This document shows, in pieces, positions 22,356 to 30,015 of a stretch of 31,360 nucleotides of DNA. The stretch comes from a bacterium. GTDB lineage: Bacteria; Bacillota; Clostridia; Christensenellales; Aristaeellaceae. The notes beneath the pieces were generated by a model. That model did not search any database, was not told the origin of the DNA, and worked only from the letters and a program-made list of their open reading frames with translations. The stretch is taken from contig SFTH01000029.1 of the NCBI GenBank assembly GCA_004563405.1, forward strand, positions 1-31,360, in the 5' to 3' direction. The position numbers and the translations under genes were made by a program. Position 1 is the stretch's first letter. Each line of letters starts with the position of its first letter.

Positions 22356-24014
22356 ATGAAGAGAACCCTGAGAGGGCTGCTGATCGCAGTCCTGGCCCTG
22401 ACGCTCGTGCTGTGCTTCGGCGCGGCGCTGGCGGAGGTCGCACCCGAGGCGGCGGAGGCCGTTGAGGCCGTGGAGACCGTTGAAACTGCGGAGGCGGTGG
22501 AGACGGCGAACCGCTTCTACCAGACCTTCTGGTCGCTGCTGCCGCCGGTGATCGCCATTGCGCTGGCGCTGATCACCAAGGAGGTCTATTCCTCGCTGTT
22601 CATCGGCATCGTGATGGGCGGCCTGCTGTACTCGAACTTCAGCTTTGAGGGCACGCTGACCCATGTGTTCAACGGCGGCGTGGTGGCCGTGCTCTCCGAT
22701 CCCTACAACGTGGGCATCCTGGTGTTCCTAGTCATCCTGGGCATCATGGTGGTGCTGATGAACAAGGCGGGCGGCTCCGCAGCCTTCGGGCGCTGGGCGG
22801 CAAAGCACATCAAGACCCGCGCGGGCGCGCAGCTGGCCACCGTGGCGCTGGGCGTGCTGATCTTCATTGACGACTACTTCAACTGCCTCACGGTGGGAAG
22901 CGTGATGCGTCCGGTCTCCGACAAGCACAACACCTCCCGCGCCAAGCTGGCCTACCTGATCGACGCGACGGCCGCGCCCATCTGCATCATCGCGCCGGTG
23001 TCCTCCTGGGCGGCGGCGGTGGCGAGCTATGTGGACGACGGCAACGGCCTGTACCTGTTCATTCGGGCCATCCCCTTCAATTTCTACGCGATTCTGACCA
23101 TCGTGATGATGATCACGCTGACCCTCACGAAGATGGACTTCGGCCCCATGGCCCGGCACGAGCGCAACGCCCGCGAGAAGGGCGACGTGTTCTCCGGCCT
23201 GCGCGCCTACGCGGACGCGGCGGACGACGCCTCCAATCCCCGGGGCCGGGTGCTGGATCTGGTGCTGCCCATCGTGGTGCTGATCGCCTCCTGCGTCATC
23301 GGCATGATCTACTCCGGCGGCTTCTTCTCCGGCGAGAGCTTCATCTCCGCCTTCTCCAACTCCGATGCCTCCGTGGGCCTGATGCTGGGCTCCGCCGTGA
23401 CGCTGGTCATCACCATCATCTACTACCTGCTGCGCCGGGTGCTGAGCTTCAAACAGATCATGGACAGCGTGCCCGAGGGCTTCAAGTCCATGATTCCCGC
23501 CATCCTGATTCTCACCTTCGCCTGGAGCCTGAAGGCCATGACCGACTCCCTGGGCGCGAAGCAGTTCGTCGAGGCGCTGGTGCGGCAGTCCGCGGGCGGC
23601 TTCCACGCCTTCCTGCCGGCCATCGTGTTCCTGATCGGCTGCTTCCTGTCCTTCGCGACGGGTACCTCCTGGGGCACCTTCGGCATCCTGATTCCCATCA
23701 CCCTGGGCGTGTTCCCGCTCACTGACCCGCTGGGCGTGGTGTGCGTGTCCGCCTGCATGGCCGGCGCGGTCTGCGGCGACCACTGCTCCCCCATCTCCGA
23801 CACCACCATCATGGCCTCCGCCGGCGCGCAGTGCGACCATGTGACCCATGTGTCCACCCAGCTGCCCTATGCCATCACGGTGGCGGCGGTGAGCTTCGTG
23901 AGCTACATCATCGCGGGCTTCGTGCCCAACGCGCTGATCGTGCTGCCCATCGCCGTGGTGCTGATGATCGGTACGCTGCTGGCCGTGCGCAAAATCGTCG
24001 GCGAGCGCGGTTGA
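22356..24014 (+). CDS. NhaC-family transporter, probable lysine transporter (LysW-like)
   Basis: This 552-residue integral membrane protein has about twelve helices. Family features include PPVIAIALALITKEVYSSLFIGI, the FIDDYFNCLTVGSVMRPVSD motif in the centre, KLAYLIDATAAPICIIAPVSSW, SFATGTSWGTFGI, and GDHCSPISDTTIMASAGAQCDH near the end, all typical of the NhaC superfamily. The lysine riboswitch in its leader points to the LysW subgroup of predicted lysine transporters, not a housekeeping sodium/proton antiporter. Oddly, the N-terminus is a cleavable-looking signal peptide (to about ALA at residue 26) plus an acidic EAVETVETAEAVE stretch before the first transporter helix. ATG 22356 has AAAGGAG upstream. 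A strong terminator follows. Confidence 0.85.
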   Translation: MKRTLRGLLIAVLALTLVLCFGAALAEVAPEAAEAVEAVETVETAEAVETANRFYQTFWSLLPPVIAIALALITKEVYSSLFIGIVMGGLLYSNFSFEGTLTHVFNGGVVAVLSDPYNVGILVFLVILGIMVVLMNKAGGSAAFGRWAAKHIKTRAGAQLATVALGVLIFIDDYFNCLTVGSVMRPVSDKHNTSRAKLAYLIDATAAPICIIAPVSSWAAAVASYVDDGNGLYLFIRAIPFNFYAILTIVMMITLTLTKMDFGPMARHERNAREKGDVFSGLRAYADAADDASNPRGRVLDLVLPIVVLIASCVIGMIYSGGFFSGESFISAFSNSDASVGLMLGSAVTLVITIIYYLLRRVLSFKQIMDSVPEGFKSMIPAILILTFAWSLKAMTDSLGAKQFVEALVRQSAGGFHAFLPAIVFLIGCFLSFATGTSWGTFGILIPITLGVFPLTDPLGVVCVSACMAGAVCGDHCSPISDTTIMASAGAQCDHVTHVSTQLPYAITVAAVSFVSYIIAGFVPNALIVLPIAVVLMIGTLLAVRKIVGERG

Positions 24015-24031
24015 GCCCGAATCCAAACCCA

Positions 24032-24076
24032 AAGGCGCGCCCCGCGTTGCAACTTTCGCAACGCGGGGCGCGCCTT
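24032..24076. terminator. Terminator after the NhaC-family gene
   Basis: A perfect 19-bp stem, AAGGCGCGCCCCGCGTTGC (24032-24050) and its complement (24058-24076), has a 7-nt loop. The tail is only TT, but the stem is very stable and could act in both directions. Confidence 0.75.
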
Positions 24077-24111
24077 GTCGCATCGGGGGCACTTTCCCTC
24101 CTCCCCTGCAC

Positions 24112-24148
24112 AAAACGGCGCGCGCAGGGCTTCTGCGTCCTGCGCGCG
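24112..24148 (-). terminator. Terminator of the AGCS symporter gene (minus)
   Basis: CGCGCGCAGG (24119-24128) pairs with CCTGCGCGCG (24139-24148). Read on the minus strand, the hairpin is followed by TTTT (complement of 24112-24115). It lies 41 bp past the symporter stop. Confidence 0.6.
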
Positions 24149-24188
24149 TCTTTGGGAAATCCGCCGCCGCATGCGGCGCTCTCCGGTT

Positions 24189-25598
24189 CTAATTCCGGGC
24201 TTTGGGCTTCCGGTCGAGATCGGCGAAGTACTCCCGGATCAGCTTCACGGCCACCGGGGAGAGCAGCACCACGGCGATCAGGTTGGGAATGACCATCAGG
24301 CCGTTGAAGGTTTCGGCGATGTCCCACAGAAGGCCCAGGTTCACCGTCGCGCCCAGGATGGCCACGGCGGAATAGACCAGCATGAAGGGCTTGTTCACCC
24401 GGCTGCCGAACATGAACTCGATGCAGCGGGTGCCGTACAGGCCCCAGCCGAGGATGGTGGAGAAGGCGAAGCTGCACATGGCCACCGCCGTGAACAGGGA
24501 CACCCAGCCGCCGTAGGTGGAGGTGAAGCCGCTGATGGTCAGCTCCGCGCCCGCGGCCTGACCGTAGGTGATCTCCGCGCCGCCCAGAAGGATGACCAGC
24601 GCCGTCAGCGTGCAGATGACGATGGTGTCCGCAAAGACCTCGAACACGCCGTAGAGGCCCTGCTTCACGGGGCCGTCCACGTGGGCGGAGGCGTGGGCGA
24701 TGGACGCGGTACCGAGGCCGGCTTCATTGGAGAAGATGCCGCGGGACACGCCCTTCTTCATGGAGGTGAACATCGCGCCCACCACGCCGCCGGTCACCGC
24801 AGCCGGGTTGAATGCGCCCCGGAAGATGGCGGCGAAGGCCGCGGGCACGCGGTTCAGGTTCAGCGCCACCACGCCCAGGCCCAGCACCACATACAGCAGC
24901 GCCATGAAGGGCACCAGGCGCTCCGCCACCCGGCCAATGCGCCGGATGCCGCCCAGCAGCACCAGCGCCACCAGCAGCGCGATGAAGATGCCGATGGCCA
25001 GGTTCACGGCGGGAACGCCGCCCTTGGGCACCGCGCCGAAGCTGTACAGCGCGGAATTGATGGAGGTGATGATGGCGTTCACCTGCGTGGCGTTGCCCGT
25101 GCCGAACACGGTCAGCACGCCCAGCGCGGCGAAGATGTAGGCCAGCCACATCCACTTCTTGCCCAGGCCGTTCTTGATGTAGTACATCGGGCCGCCCACC
25201 CAGTCGCCCTGGGCGTTGCGCTCGCGGAAGCGCACCGCCAGCGTGACCTCGACAAACTTCGTGCACATGCCCAGCAGCGCGGACACCCACATCCAGAACA
25301 CTGCGCCCGGGCCGCCGATGGCGATGGCGCCCGCCACGCCGGCGATGTTGCCGGTGCCCACCGTGGCCGCCAGGGCGGTGCAGACCGCCTGGAAGGGCGT
25401 GACAGAGCCCTCCGCCGCCTCGCCCCTGTGGAAGATCTTGCCGATGGTGTTGCGCAGCGCGTGGCTGAAGCGGCGGATCTGCACGAAATGCAGCCGCAGC
25501 GTGAGGTACAGGCCCACGCCCATGATGAGCACCATCGCCGGCACGCCCCAGACGAAGTTGTTGACCGCGCCGTTGACCCTTGTGATGAAATCCAACAT
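24189..25598 (-). CDS. Sodium:alanine/glycine symporter, AGCS family
   Basis: This 469-residue membrane transporter has about eleven helices and imports small neutral amino acids with sodium. Family features are VWGVPAMVLIMGVGLYLTLR at the start, then TPFQAVCTALAATVGTGNIAGVAGAIAIGGPGAVFWMW (the sodium-binding GTGNIAG region). Further on are EVTLAVRFRERN, GGPMYYI, the SRGIFSNEAGLGTASIAHA signature and STILGWGLYGTRCIEFMFG. Length is typical. The gene is alone in its operon. A T-box leader, with features that best fit tRNA-Ala, lies directly upstream, which supports alanine as the substrate. Confidence 0.93.
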   Translation of the reverse strand: MLDFITRVNGAVNNFVWGVPAMVLIMGVGLYLTLRLHFVQIRRFSHALRNTIGKIFHRGEAAEGSVTPFQAVCTALAATVGTGNIAGVAGAIAIGGPGAVFWMWVSALLGMCTKFVEVTLAVRFRERNAQGDWVGGPMYYIKNGLGKKWMWLAYIFAALGVLTVFGTGNATQVNAIITSINSALYSFGAVPKGGVPAVNLAIGIFIALLVALVLLGGIRRIGRVAERLVPFMALLYVVLGLGVVALNLNRVPAAFAAIFRGAFNPAAVTGGVVGAMFTSMKKGVSRGIFSNEAGLGTASIAHASAHVDGPVKQGLYGVFEVFADTIVICTLTALVILLGGAEITYGQAAGAELTISGFTSTYGGWVSLFTAVAMCSFAFSTILGWGLYGTRCIEFMFGSRVNKPFMLVYSAVAILGATVNLGLLWDIAETFNGLMVIPNLIAVVLLSPVAVKLIREYFADLDRKPKARN

Positions 25599-25634
25599 TC
25601 GCTATCCCTCCGTTTTTTGCTCGCGGGAGGACGC

Positions 25635-25690
25635 AAAAGGAGCAGCGCCGTCCCCGATGCCTGCTTGCATAAGGACGAGAGCGCTGCTCC
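25635..25690 (-). terminator. T-box-controlled terminator before the AGCS gene (minus)
   Basis: Read on the minus strand, GGAGCAGCGC (complement of 25681-25690) pairs with GCGCTGCTCC (complement of 25639-25648), and TTTT follows (complement of 25635-25638). CGTCC and GGACG also pair within the loop. Confidence 0.8.
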
Positions 25691-25907
25691 GTGGTACCAC
25701 CTTACTTCACCTGCGCCTCGCGGCGCAGACCTTTGCGGGTCTCGCGACCCAGGCGCTGTAACGGGCGCACCCGGCGCGTCTTACTCGCTCATCTTTCCAA
25801 CGCGCCGCTCCGGAATGGCTGCGCAGCCGCGACCGGCCGCCTCGCACCAACGGCGGCTCTCTGTGCGGCGCTCAACTGCGCTCGTTTCCATCATCACGCA
25901 ACGGCTC
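25635..25907 (-). promoter_or_regulatory. T-box leader upstream of the AGCS symporter, probably alanine
   Basis: On the minus strand the leader shows a TGATGA kink-turn-like element, an AGAGAG element followed by GCCGCCGTTGGTG, and the T-box antiterminator AAGGTGGTACCACGG (complement of 25689-25703), then a terminator. The antiterminator bulge TGGT calls for a tRNA with discriminator A, which fits tRNA-Ala and not tRNA-Gly (discriminator U). A possible GCC alanine specifier lies at the complement of 25817-25819, but the specifier loop could not be folded unambiguously by eye. The symporter would be induced when charged tRNA-Ala runs low. Confidence 0.8.
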
Positions 25908-25936
25908 ATTCTAACATAAAACGCGGCTTCTGTAAA
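25908..25936 (-). promoter_or_regulatory. Promoter of the AGCS T-box transcript (minus)
   Basis: Minus-strand -35 TTTACA (complement of 25931-25936), 17-bp spacer, -10 TAGAAT (complement of 25908-25913). Confidence 0.65.
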
Positions 25937-26000
25937 CCCAAAATTTCCCTGCAAAATTTGGAGAAAACGTCCTACTGTGCCGGGCAGCGGGCCGCCGCGT

Positions 26001-26091
26001 CCCCAGAGCGCCGCAGATGCGTCCGCTGCCGCTTTGTTTCGCATATCAAAAACATATGACATCCGCGCCCCGGAGCGCCGCGGATGTGCCC
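26001..26091 (+). repeat. Degenerate 24-bp repeat pair and hairpin between minus-strand genes
   Basis: CCCCAGAGCGCCGCAGATG (from 26001) and CCCCGGAGCGCCGCGGATG (from 26068) are two similar units of about 24 bp. The second forms a perfect hairpin, ACATCCGCG (26059-26067) with CGCGGATGT (26079-26087). No gene is recognised between 25937 and 26241. Confidence 0.55.
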
Positions 26092-26093
26092 TC

Positions 26094-26156
26094 AAAAGGG
26101 GCGTCCCTTCGCTCTGCGCGCCCTGCGGGCGGGGATGCAGAATTCAGGGGCGCCCC
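26094..26156 (-). terminator. Weak terminator candidate after the homocysteine methyltransferase (minus)
   Basis: On the minus strand GGGGCG (complement of 26151-26156) can pair with CGCCCC (complement of 26098-26103), followed by TTTT. The loop is long (47 nt), so confidence is low. Confidence 0.35.
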
Positions 26157-26241
26157 AAAGGAGGCGTGCGCTCCGGCCCCGCGGTTCCCGCCGGGAGCCT
26201 TCGGATTCCGTAGACGCGTTTCGGTCCGGCGGCCGGGTCGA

Positions 26242-27096
26242 TCAGCCCTTCCGGGCGATGCGCTGGCCCAGCAGGCGGATGTATTCGGGGTTCGTGCCGC
26301 AGCAGCCACCGACGTAGTCCACGAAGTCCAGCGCGGGCTCGACCTCCCGGACGAAGGTCTCCGCGTCGTAGTCGGTCACGGTGCTGCCGTCCGGCGCGAG
26401 GATGGGCTTGCCCGCGTTGGGCTTGAACAATAGCGGCAGATCCGTCTTTTCGGCAAATTCCCGGATCACCGGCAGCGCAAGATCCGGCCCCAGGGAGCAG
26501 TTCATGCCGATGGCGTCGATGCCCAGCGGGGTCAGCGCGTCGATCACGTCCTGCACGGAGTTGCCGAACATGGTCTTGCCCACCTTCTCAAAGGTCATGG
26601 CGCAGAACACGGGCAGGCCGTACCGCACGGCGACCTGCGTGGCAATTTCCATCAGATGCAAATCAATGAAGGTCTGAAGCAGGATGAGGTCCGCGCCCGC
26701 GTCCACGCCCGCGCCGATCTGCTCCTCGTAGATGGCCTGAGCCTCCTTCTCGCTCATGTCGCCCCAGGGCTCCACCAGTTGGGTCAGCGGACCCGCGGAC
26801 AGGGCCACCTTTCTGCCCGTGCCCGCCAGCGCCTCCTTCGCGATGCGCACGCCCGCGGCCACGACCTCCGCCGCTTTGTACTCCGAGGCGCGCCGCACGC
26901 TGGGGCCGTTCGCGCCGAAGGTGTTTGCCAGTATGATCTGCGCGCCCGCGTCCACATAGCGCTCGCAGAGGGCGCGCACGAATTCCGGGTGCTCCAGGTT
27001 GTAGCGCCAGACGGGCACCTTCTCCACGCCGTTGGCTTCCGCCATCTCCCACAGGCTGGTTCCCACCGCGCCGTCCAGCAGTACAGGCTTCTTCAT
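26242..27096 (-). CDS. Homocysteine S-methyltransferase family protein
   Basis: This 284-residue cytoplasmic enzyme belongs to the Pfam S-methyl_trans family. It starts LLDGAVGTSLWEM, the usual family opening, and has TFGANGPSVRR, LSAGPLTQL and DLILLQTF in order. The zinc-thiolate ligands are visible as GMNCS near residue 200 and the GGCCGT pair (Cys265, Cys266). The protein transfers a methyl group to homocysteine, but the donor is not visible. It could be S-methylmethionine (MmuM type) or a folate substrate via separate modules, since no cobalamin or folate domain is attached. Its ribosome-binding site is GGGGAGGA. The gene appears monocistronic. Confidence 0.87.
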   Translation of the reverse strand: MKKPVLLDGAVGTSLWEMAEANGVEKVPVWRYNLEHPEFVRALCERYVDAGAQIILANTFGANGPSVRRASEYKAAEVVAAGVRIAKEALAGTGRKVALSAGPLTQLVEPWGDMSEKEAQAIYEEQIGAGVDAGADLILLQTFIDLHLMEIATQVAVRYGLPVFCAMTFEKVGKTMFGNSVQDVIDALTPLGIDAIGMNCSLGPDLALPVIREFAEKTDLPLLFKPNAGKPILAPDGSTVTDYDAETFVREVEPALDFVDYVGGCCGTNPEYIRLLGQRIARKG

Positions 27097-27143
27097 TTTG
27101 AATTCCTCCCCTTTTGCGCGGTCAACCGCGTTCGTCTGAGAAT

Positions 27144-27149
27144 ATTATA
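27144..27149 (-). promoter_or_regulatory. -10 element upstream of the homocysteine methyltransferase (minus)
   Basis: The minus strand reads TATAAT (complement of 27144-27149), 47 bp before the start codon. No good -35 is found at the proper distance, so this is a weak call. The rest of the gap to 27214 shows nothing else. Confidence 0.35.
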
Positions 27150-27214
27150 ATCCAATCGGAATGATAGGAATTGTGTGACGCAAAGAAAAATTGTCGTTTT
27201 TGCGGATGAAACGC

Positions 27215-27247
27215 AAAAAAGTCCGCCGCTCCGGAAGGGGGCGGCGG
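27215..27247 (-). terminator. Terminator of the tandem aldolase gene (minus)
   Basis: CCGCCGC (27223-27229) pairs with GCGGCGG (27241-27247). On the minus strand the hairpin is followed by six T residues (complement of 27215-27220). Confidence 0.65.
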
Positions 27248-27363
27248 CTCAGACTGCCGAAAAGTCCCGGGAGAGCGCGGGAGGGCGGCGGCCCTTTCGC
27301 GCTTCGATCGTCCCCGTCGGCGTGTTCGGCGGGCCTTCGGGGATTTCGCGTCCGCCGGTGGAA

Positions 27364-28653
27364 TCAGTTCAGGTGGAACGCCTGGTTCACGGCCTCGATC
27401 TCCTCGTCGGAGAGGAGAACCACCTTGCCGATGTCCTTCGCGGCGATCATGGCGGCGGCGCTGTACTCCAGCACCTCCAGCCGGTCGAAGGCGTTGAGCA
27501 GGGAGGTGCCCGTGACGATGGCGCACTGGTTGTCCACGATGATCACCGGCATGTGAGACGAGAACATGGCTGCGGTGCCCTCGATGTCCAGGGTGCTGGC
27601 GGCGTAGGGCAGGCGGCCGACGTTGCGCAGGGAGATGTAGCTCTCCGGGATGAGCCGGGAGTCGAACTCCGCACCGGTGACGGCGAAGGCCATGATGGCC
27701 GGGGGATGGGCGATGATGACGGAGTTGATCTCCGGGTGCGTCTCGTAGATCTTCTGGTGCAGCAGCACGGAGCGGCTGGGAATCTTGCCGAGCTCACCCA
27801 TGCCGTTCTTCACGCGCACGATGTCCTCGCTCTCCAGATACTTCCTGTCCTTCATGTAGGGGGTGATCAGCAGCGAGCCGTCCGAGAGCCGCAGGGAGAA
27901 GGTGCCCTGGGTGCTGGTGAAGAGCCGCTGGTCGTAGGAGCGGTGGATGAGGGTGCACATGTCGCGACGGCCCGCGCGCTCCTCGCTGGAGACCTGGCGC
28001 GCCTCGAATGCGTCCAGCGGCGGGTGGGCCTTGGAGCTGTCCATGGCGATCTGCGCGTCGCTGAGCCGCCGGGGCGTGCCCAGCTTCAGCGCGTCCAGCT
28101 CGATCCGGGCGCTGGAGGTGATGGTCTCAAAGGCCATGAACGCCCGGTAGAGGTCCGGCGCGCCGCACACCACGCCGTGGTTCTCCATCAGAACGGTGTT
28201 GTAGCCCGCAGCGAACTGGTCGGAGATGTTCCGGCCCAGCTGCTCGCTGCCGGGCACGTCGTATTTTGCCAGCGCCACCTCGCCGCAGACCAGGTTGGCG
28301 TTGGGAATCAGCTTCGTATCGGGCACCTGGCGCGCCAGGCTGAAGGCCACCAACACCGGGGGATGGGCGTGCACGATGGCGTGCAGGTCCGGGCGCAGCT
28401 TGTAGATGTCGCGGTGGAAGGGCAGCTCCACGGAGGGCTTGTGGGGGCCGATGACCGTGCCGTCGCTCTTGACCTGCATGATGTCCGCGCGGGTCAGGTT
28501 TCCCTTGTCCACGCCGGAGGGCGTGATCCAGATGTCGCCGTTTTCGTCTCGGATGGAAAGGTTGCCGCCGGAGGTCGTGGTCATGCCGTATTCGTAGATG
28601 CGCGCCATGATCATGACCAGCTGGTCTGCCGGGTGCAGAAGTTCAAAGTTCAT
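27364..28653 (-). CDS. Tandem class II aldolase/adducin-like protein
   Basis: This 429-residue protein is built from two class II aldolase/adducin domains. The first (about residues 1-210) is complete: SGGNLSIR, ITPSGVDKG, the candidate catalytic Glu76 in PSVELPFH, zinc ligands His95 and His97 in VHAHPP, and His159 in MENHGVV. The second (about 225-425) repeats the fold (TFSLRLSDGSLLITP, IIAHPPAIMAF), but IAHPP replaces HAHPP and IVDNQCAIV replaces MENHGVV, so the metal ligands are lost. Family members cleave or isomerise small phosphorylated sugars, and the substrate here is unknown. The second half may be structural or regulatory. GAGGAGG precedes the ATG. Family proteins normally have one domain of about 210-230 residues. 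Confidence 0.88.
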   Translation of the reverse strand: MNFELLHPADQLVMIMARIYEYGMTTTSGGNLSIRDENGDIWITPSGVDKGNLTRADIMQVKSDGTVIGPHKPSVELPFHRDIYKLRPDLHAIVHAHPPVLVAFSLARQVPDTKLIPNANLVCGEVALAKYDVPGSEQLGRNISDQFAAGYNTVLMENHGVVCGAPDLYRAFMAFETITSSARIELDALKLGTPRRLSDAQIAMDSSKAHPPLDAFEARQVSSEERAGRRDMCTLIHRSYDQRLFTSTQGTFSLRLSDGSLLITPYMKDRKYLESEDIVRVKNGMGELGKIPSRSVLLHQKIYETHPEINSVIIAHPPAIMAFAVTGAEFDSRLIPESYISLRNVGRLPYAASTLDIEGTAAMFSSHMPVIIVDNQCAIVTGTSLLNAFDRLEVLEYSAAAMIAAKDIGKVVLLSDEEIEAVNQAFHLN

Positions 28654-28677
28654 AGGGTCAACCTCCTCTGTTCCATT

Positions 28678-28693
28678 TGTACGCCTGCGTACA
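28678..28693. promoter_or_regulatory. Palindrome upstream of the tandem aldolase gene
   Basis: TGTACGC (28678-28684) and GCGTACA (28687-28693) form a perfect inverted repeat with a 2-bp centre, 25 bp upstream of the aldolase start on the minus strand. It resembles a dimeric repressor operator. Confidence 0.5.
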
Positions 28694-28786
28694 CTTGGAT
28701 TATCACCTGTGCATGTTAATTTATACCTTCTTTTTTTGTAAGATCGGTTCGCAGTTTTCTCGAACGTTCGGATTTTGGGGCCGCAC

Positions 28787-28815
28787 TTGAAAATGCGCGG
28801 CGCGGATGCTAAAAT
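28787..28815 (+). promoter_or_regulatory. Promoter of the amphipathic-repeat protein gene
   Basis: -35 TTGAAA (28787-28792), 17-bp spacer, -10 TAAAAT (28810-28815), ending 34 bp before the ATG. Confidence 0.65.
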
Positions 28816-28849
28816 GGGTGTAACAAATTCGAAGGGGAAGGATAACGGT

Positions 28850-29326
28850 ATGAGCGATCTGTTGAACGGCGCGAAGGAGAGCCTGGCGCACGCCCGGGAA
28901 AAGGCCGCGCCCGCGGTGGAGGGCGCGAAGGAAAAGGTGCTGGACGCGGCGGAGAAGGTTCAGGAGAAGGCCGCGCCCGCGGTGGAGAACCTGAAGGAGA
29001 AGGCGGCGGAGGCCAGGGAAAAAGCGGCTCCGGCGATGGAGAATGTGAAGGAGAAGGTGCTGGACGCGGCGGAGAAGGTGCAGGAAAAGGCCGCGCCCGT
29101 CGTGGAAAAGGTGCGGGACGGCGTTTCGGACGCGGTGGACGCGGTTCGGGACGGCGTGAGCCGCGTGGGCGACCTGCTGGGCGGCGCATCTCCCGCGCCG
29201 AAGGTGGACAATCCCCTCTTTGACGAGCTGGAGCAGCAGGCCCGCGCCCGGAAGAGCGAGGCCCAGGTCCGGGCGGAGGAGATGCAGCGCATGCTCGAGC
29301 GCATGATGGGCGGCGGAGACAAGTGA
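28850..29326 (+). CDS. Amphipathic-helix repeat protein (LEA/apolipoprotein-like)
   Basis: This 158-residue, highly charged and alanine-rich protein has no signal peptide or membrane segment. Residues 15-92 repeat on a 40-residue period (AREKAAPAVE, AKEKVLDAAEKVQEKAAP, then again from 55). Inside it EKAAP recurs at 17, 39, 57 and 79, so it is probably built of 11-residue amphipathic units. The C-terminal third (about 115-158) is different, with DNPLFDELEQQARARKSEAQVRAEEMQRMLERMMGG as a second helical segment. Such repeats resemble LEA, phasin-like or apolipoprotein-like surface-binding proteins, but no named family could be assigned. The ATG is preceded by AAGGGGAAGGA. It stands alone between its own promoter and a strong terminator. 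Confidence 0.75.
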   Translation: MSDLLNGAKESLAHAREKAAPAVEGAKEKVLDAAEKVQEKAAPAVENLKEKAAEAREKAAPAMENVKEKVLDAAEKVQEKAAPVVEKVRDGVSDAVDAVRDGVSRVGDLLGGASPAPKVDNPLFDELEQQARARKSEAQVRAEEMQRMLERMMGGGDK

Positions 29327-29358
29327 CCGCGCCCTTCGCGCGATGCGAATGGATCTGC

Positions 29359-29391
29359 AAAAAACCAGCCGATGAAACCGGCTGGTTTTTT
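29359..29391. terminator. Bidirectional terminator between the repeat protein and bioY
   Basis: A perfect 13-bp stem, AAAAAACCAGCCG (29359-29371) and CGGCTGGTTTTTT (29379-29391), has a 7-nt loop. It ends both the plus-strand repeat protein gene and the minus-strand bioB-bioY unit. Confidence 0.88.
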
Positions 29392-29420
29392 CATGCCGCC
29401 CGTCCTGCCTGCGGACTCGG

Positions 29421-29975
29421 TCAGGCCTTGCCTGCCATGTCCAGCCGCCGCCGGATCTGGGGGGCGATGGCGATGACGATGAGCATCTTGGCCAGGTCGC
29501 CGGGGATGAAGGGGAACACGCAGATGGACAGCGCGGCGGCGAAGCCCATGCCCGACTGCATGCAGAACCACACGGTGCCGAAGGCGTAGCAGACGATCGT
29601 GCCCACGATCATGCCGGCCAGATGGATCCAGCGGCTGTGGGTGCGGTCGATGACCAGTCCGGCGATGACAGCCATGGGGATGAAGCCGATGATGTAGCCG
29701 CCCGTGGGCCCGGCCAGCTTGGCCACGCCCCCGGTGAAGCCGGAGAACACCGGCAGGCCCACGAGGCCGATCAGCAGGTAGAGCAGATAGCTCAGCGTGC
29801 CCTTCTTCCAGTCCAGAAGGTACAGCGTCAGGTAGATGGCGAAGTTGGTCAGCGAGATGGGCACCGGCCCGATGGGGATGGACAGGGGCGCGACGATGCA
29901 GGTGACGGCGGTCATCAGCGCCGTGACGGCCATGGCGTAGGTGCGGGTGCTGCGCAGGGACTGGGAACGGTTCAT
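29421..29975 (-). CDS. bioY: Biotin transporter substrate-binding S component BioY
   Basis: This 184-residue membrane protein is the biotin-specific S component of an ECF-type importer. It has about six helices and the family segments VTCIVAPLSIPIGPVPISLTNF (the N-terminal IPIGPVPISLTN signature), LSYLLYLLIGLVGLPVFSGFTGG, and GPTGGYIIGFIPMA (GPTGGYL-type motif). The ATG was chosen because AAGGAAGGA lies seven bases upstream; a longer in-frame reading adds about 18 polar residues without a ribosome-binding site. It follows bioB by 40 bp on the same strand, so both share the BirA-type control region. The energising EcfA/EcfT genes are not in the window. Confidence 0.93.
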   Translation of the reverse strand: MNRSQSLRSTRTYAMAVTALMTAVTCIVAPLSIPIGPVPISLTNFAIYLTLYLLDWKKGTLSYLLYLLIGLVGLPVFSGFTGGVAKLAGPTGGYIIGFIPMAVIAGLVIDRTHSRWIHLAGMIVGTIVCYAFGTVWFCMQSGMGFAAALSICVFPFIPGDLAKMLIVIAIAPQIRRRLDMAGKA

Positions 29976-30015
29976 GCTCGGTTCCTTCCTTTCGTTGGTG
30001 TCGTCGGCTGCCCGG

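Noticed and set aside
24075..25919. Long plus-strand frame opposite the AGCS symporter
   Set aside because: It is His/Ala/Asp-rich antisense shadow; the minus strand carries a complete symporter and its T-box.
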